DNA of 64,000 bases from Devosia sp. YIM 151766 (GCF_030285925.1 NZ_CP127251.1:186001-250000); one strand, 5' to 3'. Shown: positions 26,841 to 36,317, counted from the stretch's first letter. Numbers and translations are program-made. Notes: generated from the letters alone by a model not told the origin.

Positions 26841-27329
26841 ATGGAAGCGCTTAGCCTTCGCGACGACATGAGCGACAAGACGGCCCTGGCCGCGCAGAAC
26901 AGTCTGCAATTGATCGCCTTTTCCATCGGCGAGCAGACCTATGGCGTGGAAATCACCACGGTGCGCGAAATCCGCGCCTGGAACGGCGCCACTCCCTTGC
27001 CAAATACCCGCGAATTCGTACGCGGCGTCATCAATCTGCGCGGCACCATCGTGCCGATCTTCGACCTGCGCGCCCGTTTCGGCGACGGCCAGACCTCGCC
27101 CACCAAGAACCATGTCGTGGTGGTGATGAGCGTCGGCGACAAATGGGTCGGCATTCTGGTCGATGCGGTCAGCGACATCCTTACCGTCAATCGCGACGAC
27201 ATCCACAATGTGCCCGAGGGCAATGCCATCGACACCGAATTGCTCAATGGCATCGTCACCCACGAAAATCGCATGGTCGGGCTGATCGACCTGCATGCGG
27301 TGGTGACCGGGGCGAAGATGGACGGCTAG
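26841..27329 (+). CDS. cheW: Chemotaxis coupling protein CheW
   Basis: This 162-residue protein couples CheA to chemoreceptors. The CheW fold is recognisable from LIAFSIGEQTYGVEI (about 24-38), VRGVINLRGTIVPIFDLR and VVVMSVGDKWVGILVDAVSDIL. The ATG at 26841 is used; a TTG 15 bases earlier is less likely. It follows cheA after 92 bp. Confidence 0.93.
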   Translation: MEALSLRDDMSDKTALAAQNSLQLIAFSIGEQTYGVEITTVREIRAWNGATPLPNTREFVRGVINLRGTIVPIFDLRARFGDGQTSPTKNHVVVVMSVGDKWVGILVDAVSDILTVNRDDIHNVPEGNAIDTELLNGIVTHENRMVGLIDLHAVVTGAKMDG

Positions 27330-27355
27330 GCTCGGGCCGGCCTATTGCATGAAGG

Positions 27356-27380
27356 AAGGGCGCCGCGGCGGCCTTTTGTT
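27356..27380 (+). terminator. Terminator-like hairpin after cheW
   Basis: AAGGGCGCC / GGCGGCCTT (one G-G mismatch, very tight loop) is followed by TTGTTTG. It could end the cheS-cheY-cheA-cheW transcript. The small loop makes this less certain. Confidence 0.45.
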
Positions 27381-27458
27381 TGTGCGTTACCGGACTTGAG
27401 CATGGTCGCGCCCAGAGCGGCGCAGCGCCTGGGACACCCGTAATACGGAAATGGGCCG

Positions 27459-27812
27459 CTAGAACAATTCGGCGTCGCCATGCGCCTGATGGGCGGCGAT
27501 GCCGGACAGCGCGGGGACGCGCAATTCGTCGAGCGTGAGGCTGGCCCAGATCTCGTCATAGACGCTGTCGGGCGCGGTAGGGGGCAGGAGGGCGAACTGG
27601 CGCACGGCCAGCGCCATGTTGTGGCAGCGCTGCTCGATGCGGTCCTGGCCCTGCAAGGCGGTGACGATGAGGTGAACAGCCTGCTGCACACTACTGTCCT
27701 TGCCGATCGGCGCATCGGCGAGCAATTCGATCGCTTCGGTAATGCCTTCCAGCATGGAAGCGGTCTGGCGCGCCGTCTCGTCGAGTTCCCGTGCGAGTTT
27801 CTGCAGTGACAT
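27459..27812 (-). CDS. CheT-like small chemotaxis protein with CheZ-type DxxxQ motif
   Basis: This 117-residue helical protein is encoded on the opposite strand inside the che cluster. Residues 57-61 (DRIEQ) match DxxxQ, the catalytic motif of CheZ-family CheY phosphatases, in a helix with GQDRIEQRCHNM. Rhizobial CheT proteins are of similar size, come from che clusters and carry this motif, although phosphatase activity is not established for them. I infer a CheT/CheZ-related role. The inversion relative to all other che genes is unusual and implies its own promoter. Confidence 0.65.
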   Translation of the reverse strand: MSLQKLARELDETARQTASMLEGITEAIELLADAPIGKDSSVQQAVHLIVTALQGQDRIEQRCHNMALAVRQFALLPPTAPDSVYDEIWASLTLDELRVPALSGIAAHQAHGDAELF

Positions 27813-27910
27813 TCTGTCGTTACCCTAGTCCCGTTGCCGCCACCCTAGCCCGCCATTTCTAAAGCTCTCCTTGCCGGCGCGAGGTGGGCCAGCCCGCTCG
27901 CCCGTTTTGG

Positions 27911-27925
27911 TTAGCAATTGGCTAA
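27911..27925. promoter_or_regulatory. Palindrome TTAGC-N5-GCTAA before cheD
   Basis: A perfect 5-bp inverted repeat sits 55 bp before the cheD start and 98 bp before the divergent CheT-like gene. It also reads TTAG-N7-CTAA, an imperfect CtrA-like spacing. It may serve both divergent genes. Confidence 0.4.
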
Positions 27926-27980
27926 CGAGTTTGTCGCTACGATCCGGTCAATTCGCCCGCAAAGGTTCAAGCAGCGACAT

Positions 27981-28571
27981 ATGGCCCTCAATACTTCCCT
28001 GCCACCCGAATTCGATCGCGGGGTGGTAACCAATGTCCATCAGGGCGACTGCCATGTGTCGAATGCCCCCGATATCACCTTCTCCACCGTGTTGGGGTCC
28101 TGCATTTCCGCCTGTATCCGCGACCGCGCCGCCAATGTGGGCGGCATGAACCATTTCCTGCTGGCCGAACAATCGGGCGCCGCCAGGGACCGCTACGGCG
28201 CCTCGGCCCGCTATGGCGCCTTTGCCATGGAGCAATTGATCAACAAGGTGCTGAGTCAGGGCACGGGCAGGAAAGCCAATCTCGAAATCAAGCTTTTCGG
28301 CGGCGGCAAGATCAATTCGGCGCTGGACGATGTCGGGGCCAAGAATATCGAATTCGTCCGTCAATTCCTCCGCGACGAAGGCTATGAGGCCACCAGCCAG
28401 GATCTGGGCGGCGCCTATGCCAGGCGGGTCCTGTTCAAGCCCTATTCCGGCCGCGCCTTTGTCAGGCGTCTCGACAGCGAAGTCGGCGCCAATGTGGCGC
28501 GGGAAGAACTGGCCATCGCCCGCCGCCGCGTGGTGGTGCCGGCGCGGCTGGACGATATCGAATTGTTCTGA
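27981..28571 (+). CDS. cheD: Chemoreceptor glutamine deamidase CheD
   Basis: This 196-residue protein has the CheD catalytic Cys41 in VLGSC and His58 in GGMNHFLL. The glycine-rich LFGGGKIN follows. CheD deamidates receptor glutamines and can bind a CheC/CheX-type phosphatase; no cheC is seen here. The ATG at 27981 is preferred over a longer frame through the palindromic promoter region. Confidence 0.9.
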   Translation: MALNTSLPPEFDRGVVTNVHQGDCHVSNAPDITFSTVLGSCISACIRDRAANVGGMNHFLLAEQSGAARDRYGASARYGAFAMEQLINKVLSQGTGRKANLEIKLFGGGKINSALDDVGAKNIEFVRQFLRDEGYEATSQDLGGAYARRVLFKPYSGRAFVRRLDSEVGANVAREELAIARRRVVVPARLDDIELF

Positions 28572-28714
28572 GGCCGCAGCGGTCCGGGCCGGGGCGAAGG
28601 GCGCGGCCCGATCGCGGCCGAGAGCCGGCAAAAATCATTACCGTCTCTCCCAAGAGAGTTTACGCAATCTAAGCAATGATAGTTCCAGTATTGCCCGCGA
28701 ACGGAAAGAAGAAA

Positions 28715-28736
28715 CGGCTTTATCGAAGCCGATTTT
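28715..28736 (+). terminator. Possible terminator in the cheD-cheR gap
   Basis: CGGCTT-TATCG-AAGCCG followed by ATTTTC lies in the 292-bp gap between cheD and cheR. A CTCTC-CCAA-GAGAG hairpin lies upstream near 28650. It suggests cheR-cheB may start a separate transcript. Confidence 0.5.
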
Positions 28737-28863
28737 CTCTCCAGGCGCAGCGAATAATAGTGGCGGTCGGCAGGCCGTCTTTGTTTGGTCGGGCGGTCGG
28801 GAACAATCCGCGACTGTTTCCGATCACTCTCTAGCCGGAGCGGCCGGCGGATAAGGAATGGGT

Positions 28864-29706
28864 ATGGAACAGGGGGAATTCTCCCTCAGCGCCGGGGAAT
28901 TCGCGCGGATCAAGGCCAGGGTCTATTCGGTCGCCGGCATTTCTCTTTCGGACGCCAAGCGCACCCTGGTGATATCGCGGCTGTCGAAGATCCTGCGGGC
29001 CCTGGAGCTGCCGAGCTTTAACGCCTATGTGGATTATCTGGAGCGCGGCGGCTCGGCCGAGGACGGGCAGGATTTCATCAATGCGCTGACCACCAACCTT
29101 ACCCGCTTCTATCGCGAGGACCATCATTTCGAGCATCTGCGCTCCCATGTCCGGGCGCTGATGGCCGAGCGGCCGCGCGGCAGCCGGCTGCGCATCTGGT
29201 CGGCGGGCTGCTCGACGGGGCAGGAGCCCTATACGATCGCGCTCGATCTGCTGGCCGCCTTTCCCGATCTCAGGCGCTGGGACTTCAAGATTCTGGCGAC
29301 CGATATCGACACGGCGGTAATCGCCAAGGCGGCGGCGGGCGTCTATCCGGAAAGCGAGCTGGCCGGCCTCAGTTCCGAGCGGGCGCGCCTGTTCGCCAAG
29401 GGCGGCGACGGCTCGATCCGCATCCCGGCGGCGGAGCGCGACCTGGTGTCGTTCAAGCCGCTCAACCTGATCGGGGCCTGGCCGATGCGGGGACCGTTCG
29501 ACGCCATTTTCTGCCGCAACGTCGCCATCTATTTCGACAAGCCCACCCAGGGCGAGATGTTCGGGCGTTTCTCCCAGATGCTGGCGCCGGAAGGCTTTCT
29601 CTATATCGGCCATTCGGAAAATCTGGGCTCGGGCGGCGAAGGTTTCCGCCTTGTGGGCAAGACCATCTATCAAAGCCGTGAGAAACTGAACAAGCGAGCT
29701 GCATGA
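28864..29706 (+). CDS. cheR: Chemoreceptor methyltransferase CheR
   Basis: CheR methylates receptor glutamates with S-adenosylmethionine. The 280-residue protein has an N-terminal helical domain (LSAGEFARIKARVY) and a Rossmann methyltransferase domain with IWSAGCSTGQEPYTIA near the SAM site and DAIFCRNVAIYF. Two ATGs are possible; 28864 is preferred because AAGGA lies six bases before it but abuts 28858. The stop overlaps cheB by 4 bp. Confidence 0.93.
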   Translation: MEQGEFSLSAGEFARIKARVYSVAGISLSDAKRTLVISRLSKILRALELPSFNAYVDYLERGGSAEDGQDFINALTTNLTRFYREDHHFEHLRSHVRALMAERPRGSRLRIWSAGCSTGQEPYTIALDLLAAFPDLRRWDFKILATDIDTAVIAKAAAGVYPESELAGLSSERARLFAKGGDGSIRIPAAERDLVSFKPLNLIGAWPMRGPFDAIFCRNVAIYFDKPTQGEMFGRFSQMLAPEGFLYIGHSENLGSGGEGFRLVGKTIYQSREKLNKRAA

Positions 29707-30755
29707 TGAGCATCAAGGTTCTTGTCGTCGACGATTCGGCGCTTATCCGCGAGGTGCTGGGCCGCATGCTGACGCGCGATGGAGACATCGAGGTCGTGGG
29801 CACGGCCGTCGATCCCATCGAGGCGCGCGAGAAGATCAAGGCGCTCGACCCGGACGTGGTGACGCTGGATATCGAAATGCCCAATATGAACGGGCTGGCC
29901 TTCCTCGAAAAACTCATGCGGCTGCGGCCGACCCCGGTGGTGATGGTGTCGACGCTGACCAAGAAGGGGGCGAGCGAGACCCTGCTGGCGCTGGAACTGG
30001 GCGCCGTGGATTTCGTCGCCAAGCCCAGCGCCGAATTTGCCGGCGGGCTGGAGGCGTTCGGCGTGGCGCTGCGCGACAAGATTCGCGCCGCCGCCAAGTC
30101 GGATGTGCGCGGCCGCGCCGTGAGCCGCACCGAGGTGCAGAAGACGCCGCTGCGCACCGCCGCCGCCCCGGAAGGGGCCCTCATCGCCATCGGCGCCTCG
30201 ACCGGCGGGGTAGAGGCGATCCGCACCGTGCTGTCGCAATTGCCCGCCGATTGCCCGCCGGTCTTGATCGCCCAGCACATGCCCGCCGGCTTTACTGGGC
30301 GCTTCGCGATGCGGCTGGACGAATTATGCGCCCTCAAAGTGGTGGAGGCAGAGGACCGGATGCCGGTGCAGCCCGGCCATGCCTATGTGGCGCGGGGCGA
30401 TTATCACCTGCGGGTCGAGCGCTCCTCAGGGCAGCTCAAATGCCGGCTGGGCCAGGAGGGGCCGGAAAGCGGCCATCGGCCCAGCGTCGACGTGTTGTTC
30501 GCATCGGTGGCGAAAAGCGTCGGCCCGATGGCGGTGGGCGTCATCCTGACCGGCATGGGACGCGACGGCGCGCGCGGGCTCAAGCTGATGCGCGAGGCCG
30601 GCGCCTATACATTGGGCCAGAACCAGGCCTCGGCCCTGGTCTATGGCATGCCGCGCGTCGCCTTCGAGGAGGGCGCGGTGATCGAGCAGGCGGCCGTGGA
30701 GCAGATCGCCGCCAAACTCGCCCACGCGCTGTCGAAACTCCGGTCGGCCGCCTGA
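29703..30755 (+). CDS. cheB: Chemoreceptor methylesterase/deamidase CheB
   Basis: This 350-residue two-domain protein has a receiver (about 1-125, phospho-acceptor Asp56 in LDIEMP) and a C-terminal methylesterase with the catalytic Ser near 164 in GASTGG, His near 191 in QHMP and Asp near 287 in GMGRDG. It removes receptor methyl groups when phosphorylated by CheA. It is translationally coupled to cheR. Confidence 0.95.
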   Translation: MMSIKVLVVDDSALIREVLGRMLTRDGDIEVVGTAVDPIEAREKIKALDPDVVTLDIEMPNMNGLAFLEKLMRLRPTPVVMVSTLTKKGASETLLALELGAVDFVAKPSAEFAGGLEAFGVALRDKIRAAAKSDVRGRAVSRTEVQKTPLRTAAAPEGALIAIGASTGGVEAIRTVLSQLPADCPPVLIAQHMPAGFTGRFAMRLDELCALKVVEAEDRMPVQPGHAYVARGDYHLRVERSSGQLKCRLGQEGPESGHRPSVDVLFASVAKSVGPMAVGVILTGMGRDGARGLKLMREAGAYTLGQNQASALVYGMPRVAFEEGAVIEQAAVEQIAAKLAHALSKLRSAA

Positions 30756-30868
30756 ACGGGACGCAACAATGCGCCTGCCGCGGTTGAGAGATTTGTAACG
30801 CTTGGCTCCTAGAGTTCGGCGCAAGTATGGGGCAGAACGGCCCCCGGCGCGTAGAGGTAAGAACAACC

Positions 30869-31258
30869 ATGCCAAAAGCAAGCGCTGTCAGCGTCCTGAT
30901 CGTTGACGACCAGCAATCGATGCGCGGCATCGCCAAATACATTCTCACCCAATTGGGCTTTAAGGACATTATCGAGGCCAAGTCCGGGCGCGATGCGCTG
31001 GGCAAGCTCGAAAAATCCAATGTCGACCTGATCATTTCCGACTGGAATATGGACGATATCGACGGACTGACGCTGCTCAAGGTCATCCGCAAGCATCCCA
31101 GAACCCAATCCATGCCCTTTATCATGGCCACGGGGCGCTCGGACAAGGAGCAGGTCAAGGAGGCCATCTCCTTCGGCGTCAACAATTACATCATCAAGCC
31201 CTTTGATGCGATGACGATGAAAAAGCGCATCGAGGCGGTGATCGGCGCGCTGACCTGA
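30869..31258 (+). CDS. cheY: CheY response regulator (second copy, CheY2 position)
   Basis: This is a 129-residue lone receiver with Asp13/Asp14, phospho-acceptor Asp58 (SDWNM), ATGRSD and Lys in IIKPFD. The SDWNMP-like stretch is the form found in motor-binding CheY. By position after cheB it corresponds to rhizobial CheY2, the main regulator of the flagellar motor. The ATG at 30869 is used; a 14-residue extension is not family-like. Confidence 0.92.
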   Translation: MPKASAVSVLIVDDQQSMRGIAKYILTQLGFKDIIEAKSGRDALGKLEKSNVDLIISDWNMDDIDGLTLLKVIRKHPRTQSMPFIMATGRSDKEQVKEAISFGVNNYIIKPFDAMTMKKRIEAVIGALT

Positions 31259-31281
31259 TCGCCGATCCCCCAAGGGATATG

Positions 31282-31316
31282 AGCGCCCCCGCCATCAGGC
31301 GGGGGCGCTTTGCTTT
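31282..31316 (+). terminator. Strong rho-independent terminator after cheY
   Basis: AGCGCCCCCGCC / GGCGGGGGCGCT is a perfect 12-bp stem with an ATCA loop followed by TTGCTTTG. It separates the che genes from the chemoreceptor gene. Confidence 0.8.
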
Positions 31317-31467
31317 GCGGTTCCGGGCGACGATCCCGCCTCGGGATTTGTCCGTAAGGAGTGGTTAATCTCACGAATGTATCGTTTCCAATCAGCCGGC
31401 CGGGGGATTTGTGTCGCTGGGCGCCTGGGCAATGCGGGCCGGCGCCATTGGGGGAGAACAATCGTCG

Positions 31468-33981
31468 ATGAAACTGTTTCCAAGTCTGAAGCTTGCGCAG
31501 AAATTGCCGCTGGCGCTGGTCGGGTCTGCCCTTGTCGTCAGCGCCGGCGTCGGCATTGCCAGTTACATGATCGGGCTGGGCACGGTGCAGGAGCAGCGCG
31601 AACAGTCCATGCAGGCCTCGCTCAATACCGCCGCCGCCCTGGTCAGCGATTATTATAGCGGCGTCGAGGTCGACCTCCGGCTCTTCGTGCAGCGTTCCGA
31701 CACGGTGACGGCCATGAAGAACCTGACCCGGGCGCTGGACGAATTGCGCATGGGTCTCAAGGAGCGCGCCGGGCCGCAGCTCCAGACCGCCTATATCACC
31801 GAAAATCCCGACCCCGCGGACCGCTCGGCGCTGGACAGCGCCAATGGCAAGGGCGCCAGCTATGACGCCCCGCATAAGCGTTTCCATCCCGGTTTCCGCA
31901 CGCTGATGCTGGAACGGGATTATGCCGATGTGCTGCTGATCAGCGCCGCGGGAGACGTGGTCTATTCGGTGGCCAAAAACAAAGATTTCGCCACCAATAT
32001 TGCCGGGGAAGCCTCGGGGCTGGGCCGGGCCTTCGCGGCCGCCAAGGACCTGGCGGACGGCGAAGCGGCCTTTGTCGATTTCTCCGTCTATGGCCCGGTG
32101 GGCCAGCCGCAGAGCTTCATGGCCATGCCGGTCTATGACAAGGACGAGAATACCGGCGTCATGGTGCTGTCCATCGCGCCCGACGCGGTGAGCACCCGCG
32201 TCGCCGGCCTGTCGGGGCTGGGACGGAGCGGGGAAGTGGTGGTGGTGGGCAGCGACGGCCTGCTGCGCACCGAATCGCCGCGCACCGAGGAAGCGGACGT
32301 GCTGGTCACGCCGCTGACCAGCGAGGTGATCGCCAATGCCTTTGCCGGCATTGCGGGCGAAGGCATCAGCACCGATTATCGCGGGGCGAATATGGTGGTG
32401 CGGGCCGAGCCGGTCAGCGTCGGCGATGTCACCTGGGCCGTGGCCGCCGTGCAGCCGGAAGACGAAGCCTATGCCGCCGTGGTGCAGATGCGGAACATGA
32501 CGCTGCTGATCGGCGGCGGATTGCTGGCCATCGCCGCCCTGGTCGGGGTGCTGTTCGCCCGCACGATCAGCCGGCCGATCACGCGGCTGACCCATATGAT
32601 GGAAACGCTGGCCGATGGCGATCTGTCGGTCGAGGTCCAGGGCGGCGCCCGCCATGACGAGATCGGGGCAATGGCCCGCACGGTGGAAGTGTTCCGCGAA
32701 AACGCGCTCAAGGTTCATGAGATGACCGAGGCGGAAGCGGCGCGGATCGTGGCGGCGCAGGCCGAACGCGCCGCGATGATGCAGGACCTGCAGCGCGCCT
32801 TCGGCCAGGTGGTGGACGCGGCCATTGCCGGGGATTTCTCGCGGCGCGTCGATGCCGAATTTCCCGACGACGAACTCAATGCCCTGGCCCGTTCCGTCAA
32901 CGGGCTGGTGGAAACGGTGGATCGGGGGCTTTCGGAAACCGGCTCGGTGCTGTCCTCGCTGGCCAATACCGACCTGACCCGGCGCATGCAGGGCGACTAT
33001 CAGGGCTCCTTCGCCCGGCTCAAGACCGACACCAATGCCGTGGCCGAGAAACTGACCGAAATCGTCGGCCAGCTGCGCGATACGTCGCGGACGCTGAAAA
33101 CCGCCACCGGTGAAATCCTCTCGGGCGCCAATGACCTCAGCGAGCGCACCACCAAGCAGGCGGCAACCATCGAGGAAACCTCGGCGGCCATGGAGCAATT
33201 GGCCTCCACCGTCATGGCCAATGCCGAACGCGCCAGGCAGGCCAGCACCGTGGCCAGCGGGGTGACCCATACGGCCGAGGAAGGCGGGCAGGTCATGGCC
33301 AATGCCAATCAGGCCATGGACCGGATCACCCAGTCCTCGGCCAAGATTTCCAATATTATCGGGCTGATCGACGATATCGCCTTCCAGACCAACCTCTTGG
33401 CGCTCAACGCTTCGGTGGAAGCGGCGCGGGCCGGCGAGGCGGGCAAGGGCTTTGCCGTGGTCGCGGTGGAAGTGCGAAGGCTGGCCCAGTCGGCGGCGCA
33501 GGCCTCCAGCGACGTCAAGGCGCTGATCGAGCAGAGCGCCGACGAGGTCAAGGGCGGCTCGCGGCTCGTCGCCGATGCGGCGGCGCGGCTTGAGGAAATC
33601 CTGACATCGGCCCGCTCGTCCAGCGAATTGATGAATGGCATCGCCCAGGAGAGTCGCGAGCAGGCCGCCTCCATCGAGGAGGTCAATATGGCCGTCCGCA
33701 CCATGGACGAGATGACCCAGCACAATGCCGCCCTGGTGGAGGAAATGAACGCCTCCATCGAACAGACCGAGGCGCAGGCGACCCAGCTCGACCGGATCGT
33801 CGATATCTTCGCGCTGGAAGAACGCCAGGCTGCCACGCCGCCCCGGCCGGAACGCCCGGAGAATCCGGTCAAAGCCATTGCCGAGGGCGCGCGCGGGCTC
33901 CAGAGCAAGCTGACCCAGGCGGCAAAGTCCTATCTCAGCAAAGGCAATGCCGCCCTGGAAGCGGATTGGAGCGAGTTCTGA
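31468..33981 (+). CDS. Methyl-accepting chemotaxis protein with tethering pentapeptide
   Basis: This 837-residue receptor has TM1 at about 12-34 and a long periplasmic Cache-like sensor (about 35-343). TM2 is at about 345-367, followed by HAMP domains (about 368-420 and about 465-520), then a signalling domain whose hairpin tip reads [20 protein letters not shown]. The C-terminal five residues DWSEF match xWxxF, the CheR/CheB tether of high-abundance receptors such as E. coli Tar (NWETF). The start at 31468 begins [11 protein letters not shown]. It lies between two terminators, so it is transcribed alone. Confidence 0.92.
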   Translation: MKLFPSLKLAQKLPLALVGSALVVSAGVGIASYMIGLGTVQEQREQSMQASLNTAAALVSDYYSGVEVDLRLFVQRSDTVTAMKNLTRALDELRMGLKERAGPQLQTAYITENPDPADRSALDSANGKGASYDAPHKRFHPGFRTLMLERDYADVLLISAAGDVVYSVAKNKDFATNIAGEASGLGRAFAAAKDLADGEAAFVDFSVYGPVGQPQSFMAMPVYDKDENTGVMVLSIAPDAVSTRVAGLSGLGRSGEVVVVGSDGLLRTESPRTEEADVLVTPLTSEVIANAFAGIAGEGISTDYRGANMVVRAEPVSVGDVTWAVAAVQPEDEAYAAVVQMRNMTLLIGGGLLAIAALVGVLFARTISRPITRLTHMMETLADGDLSVEVQGGARHDEIGAMARTVEVFRENALKVHEMTEAEAARIVAAQAERAAMMQDLQRAFGQVVDAAIAGDFSRRVDAEFPDDELNALARSVNGLVETVDRGLSETGSVLSSLANTDLTRRMQGDYQGSFARLKTDTNAVAEKLTEIVGQLRDTSRTLKTATGEILSGANDLSERTTKQAATIEETSAAMEQLASTVMANAERARQASTVASGVTHTAEEGGQVMANANQAMDRITQSSAKISNIIGLIDDIAFQTNLLALNASVEAARAGEAGKGFAVVAVEVRRLAQSAAQASSDVKALIEQSADEVKGGSRLVADAAARLEEILTSARSSSELMNGIAQESREQAASIEEVNMAVRTMDEMTQHNAALVEEMNASIEQTEAQATQLDRIVDIFALEERQAATPPRPERPENPVKAIAEGARGLQSKLTQAAKSYLSKGNAALEADWSEF

Positions 33982-34077
33982 ACCGCTAGCGCAGCACCTT
34001 CAGGACTTCATCGACGCCTGGAATGGCGGGCGCCGCCACAAGACCAGTACCGATATGGGCCTTAGGCCTGCCAAGAG

Positions 34078-34107
34078 AACCCGCCGAGATTTCGGCGGGT
34101 TTTTTTG
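34078..34107 (+). terminator. Strong terminator after the chemoreceptor
   Basis: AACCCGCCGA / TCGGCGGGTT is a perfect 10-bp stem with a 4-base loop and seven T residues. It ends the receptor transcript before the carboxylate island begins. Confidence 0.88.
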
Positions 34108-34169
34108 TTCGTGGTCGAGAGGCGCCGGCGGCGGTCGCAGTGGCTGCGCGTGCCGCTTTCGAGCGGCCT

Positions 34170-34186
34170 GTTTCGTAGTCTGAAAC
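34170..34186. promoter_or_regulatory. Operator candidate GTTTC-N7-GAAAC, copy 1
   Basis: GTTTC-GTAGTCT-GAAAC, extended to a 7-bp arm CTGTTTC/GAAACAG, lies 86 bp before the amidohydrolase-like gene. The same core and 7-bp spacer recur at 44961 and 49008, each before another unit of the island. The shared spacing argues for one dimeric regulator. Confidence 0.7.
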
Positions 34187-34271
34187 AGCGCCAGCTTTTC
34201 TGTGCACGGCTCGCGCCCCTGAGCTAACACCGCATCAAGTGCCATTCGTCAATCGAACTACGGAGAAGCTC

Positions 34272-35201
34272 ATGGAACCCGACCAAAATGTCGGTGTCAG
34301 CCAAACTGATGTCGAAAGCTTGCTGGTGGGCGCCGTCGACCTGCACTGCCATAGCGGACCGTCGGTCATGGAGCGGGGCGTCAGTCATATCGACATGATG
34401 CGCGCCGCCCGGGAAGTCGGGATGCGGGCGCTGTGCTTCAAGGATCATTATTATACGACCGCCCCGGCCGTTAAGTTGATCCAGGCCGAGTTTCCCCAAG
34501 ATGACGTGGCGCTGCTGGGAAGTATCGTTCTCAACAACGCCGCCGGCGGGTTCAATCCTTATGCCCTGGACATTGCCTTGAAGCTCGGCGCCCGGGTCGT
34601 GTGGATGCCCACTGCCTCGGCGGCCAACCATATCCGCCAGAGTCACCGCAAAAAGCGCTTGCAGACGGCAACCCCAATGCTGCCGCCGGAAGGGCTCGAT
34701 GTGCTGGACAGCCGCGGCCGGATCCGGGACGACGTGAAGCAGGTGCTCGATCTGATCGCACGCGCGGATGCCGTGCTCTCCGCCGGCCATCTCCATATTT
34801 CCGAAATCTGGCCGCTCTTCGAGGAAGCCAAGAGCAGGGGGGTGCAGCGCCTCGTGGTGGCCCATCCGACCTATGTGATCGGCGCCGACCTCGCGGACAT
34901 CAAGGAACTTGCCGGCCTCGGCGCCGTCCTCGAGCACTCGATCTGCATGTTCATCGACTGCCCCTCCCGCCAATACGAGCCGTCCTTTCTCAAGGCGGTG
35001 ATCGATGCGGGCGGGATCGACAGCACGATCCTGAGTTCGGATATGGGCCAGAAGAAAAATCCACACCCCATCGATGGCTTCAGGGCGGTGATCCGGATGT
35101 GCCGGGAGCTGGGATATGCCGAAGACGACATCAGAAAGCTCATCGGCTCGAATGCGGCGCGCCTCGCCGGACTTACGCAAGAAGGGAAGAAAACGATATG
35201 A
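34272..35201 (+). CDS. Metal-dependent amidohydrolase-like protein (DUF6282 type)
   Basis: This 309-residue TIM-barrel protein carries the metal motif DLHCH (Asp23, His25, His27). Further candidate ligands include VVAHPT and SSDMGQ. Such proteins are annotated as DUF6282 amidohydrolases and their reaction is unknown. The ATG at 34272 has GGAGAAG four bases upstream. It overlaps the FAH gene by 4 bp and is preceded by operator copy 1, which links it to the island. Whether it hydrolyses or decarboxylates its substrate cannot be told. Confidence 0.75.
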   Translation: MEPDQNVGVSQTDVESLLVGAVDLHCHSGPSVMERGVSHIDMMRAAREVGMRALCFKDHYYTTAPAVKLIQAEFPQDDVALLGSIVLNNAAGGFNPYALDIALKLGARVVWMPTASAANHIRQSHRKKRLQTATPMLPPEGLDVLDSRGRIRDDVKQVLDLIARADAVLSAGHLHISEIWPLFEEAKSRGVQRLVVAHPTYVIGADLADIKELAGLGAVLEHSICMFIDCPSRQYEPSFLKAVIDAGGIDSTILSSDMGQKKNPHPIDGFRAVIRMCRELGYAEDDIRKLIGSNAARLAGLTQEGKKTI

Positions 35202-36187
35202 GACTTTGTCAATGCCACTACGATGGCGGGGAATTGCTGGCACTGGTGCTCGATGACGAGACACTGGTGAACGTCTCGGCCCTCATCACCCAGGAACGCC
35301 CCGGAACGCCCGCCGTGCCGAACCTGATGCTGGACCTGATCGAGCAGGGCGAGGAGGGCTTGGAAGCCCTTGCCGGCGTCGAACGGCTGGTTGCAGCCGA
35401 TCCGGAAATGGCGCGGAAATATCGGCTCGACCCTGAAAAGACCCGGATTAAGGCGCCTCTGCACAATCCGCCGAAGTTTTTCTCACTGGCCATCAACCAG
35501 GGCGAGGGCTGGCGCCGGGCAACCAAGCCCGAACAGCCGGTTCCGCTCTATTTCATCAAGATCCAGACGGCCATCACTGGGCCCTACGACCCCATCATCA
35601 TCCCCGACATCGGTGATGTCGGCTGCGAAGTCGAGCTCGCGATCATCATCGGCAAAGGCGGAAAGAACATTCCGGTGAGCCAGGCGATGGACCACGTCTT
35701 TGGCTATACCGTCCACAACGACATTACCGCACACGCACTGCGCAAGAAGAGCGAGTGGATACAGTCCAACAGAAAAGACGGCAGCAGCGAGCGTCTCACC
35801 TATCCGGGCCGCTACAAGAACTTCGACACCTTTTCGCCCATGGGGCCCTATATCAGGCTCGCCAGCCCGGACTTCGATCCCGAGTCCCTGGAAATGAAGG
35901 CGTTTCTCAACGACGACATGATCCAGCAAGGCAACTCGAATGATTATATCTTCAAGTTCGCCGAAGTTATCGCCTATCTGTCGCAAGCCCATACCCTGAC
36001 CCCCGGTGACATCATCTCTTCGGGCACGTGTCCCTATGTGGACCCCTGGACCATGGCCAAGACCAATCTTGCCGGCGGCCACCTGGTCTCGGAGATCGAA
36101 GGGATCGGCAGATTGCGCAATCCGATCGAGCGTATCGAGCCCAGCGGGGAAAAGGTGGTCTTCAGCTTCCGCAACGCCGAGGCCTGA
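35198..36187 (+). CDS. Fumarylacetoacetate hydrolase-family enzyme
   Basis: This 329-residue protein has an N-terminal cap (about 1-95) and a C-terminal FAH fold: KFFSLAINQG near 92-101, metal-site GCEVELAIIIG (about 145-155), the GYTVHNDI block, and GDIISSGT near the end. The family cleaves or decarboxylates beta-keto or 2-oxo acids with a divalent metal. An insertion-like KKSEWIQSNRKDG lies where many relatives are shorter. The start at 35198 overlaps the amidohydrolase-like gene (ATGA), so the two act together. Confidence 0.83.
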   Translation: MRLCQCHYDGGELLALVLDDETLVNVSALITQERPGTPAVPNLMLDLIEQGEEGLEALAGVERLVAADPEMARKYRLDPEKTRIKAPLHNPPKFFSLAINQGEGWRRATKPEQPVPLYFIKIQTAITGPYDPIIIPDIGDVGCEVELAIIIGKGGKNIPVSQAMDHVFGYTVHNDITAHALRKKSEWIQSNRKDGSSERLTYPGRYKNFDTFSPMGPYIRLASPDFDPESLEMKAFLNDDMIQQGNSNDYIFKFAEVIAYLSQAHTLTPGDIISSGTCPYVDPWTMAKTNLAGGHLVSEIEGIGRLRNPIERIEPSGEKVVFSFRNAEA

Positions 36188-36216
36188 CCGACCGCATCAC
36201 GCTGGCGTAAAATTAT

Positions 36217-36248
36217 AGGGCACGGGCCGGTTCAACGGCCCGTGCCCT
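36217..36248. terminator. Bidirectional hairpin between convergent operons
   Basis: A perfect 13-bp stem (AGGGCACGGGCCG / CGGCCCGTGCCCT, 6-base loop) sits between the FAH gene and tcuB, which converge. On the minus strand it is followed by TATAATTTT. It probably stops both transcripts. Confidence 0.7.
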
Positions 36249-36317
36249 AAACTTTGGTTCTCTGTCGTCCAGCGCGATCAGTGATGTCCATGCCTGGAAA
36301 TTCGCGAGCCGGCCGAA

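Noticed and set aside
31186..33723. 845-codon open frame antisense to the chemoreceptor
   Set aside because: His/Gly/Arg-rich translation without motifs, wholly opposite a complete receptor gene.
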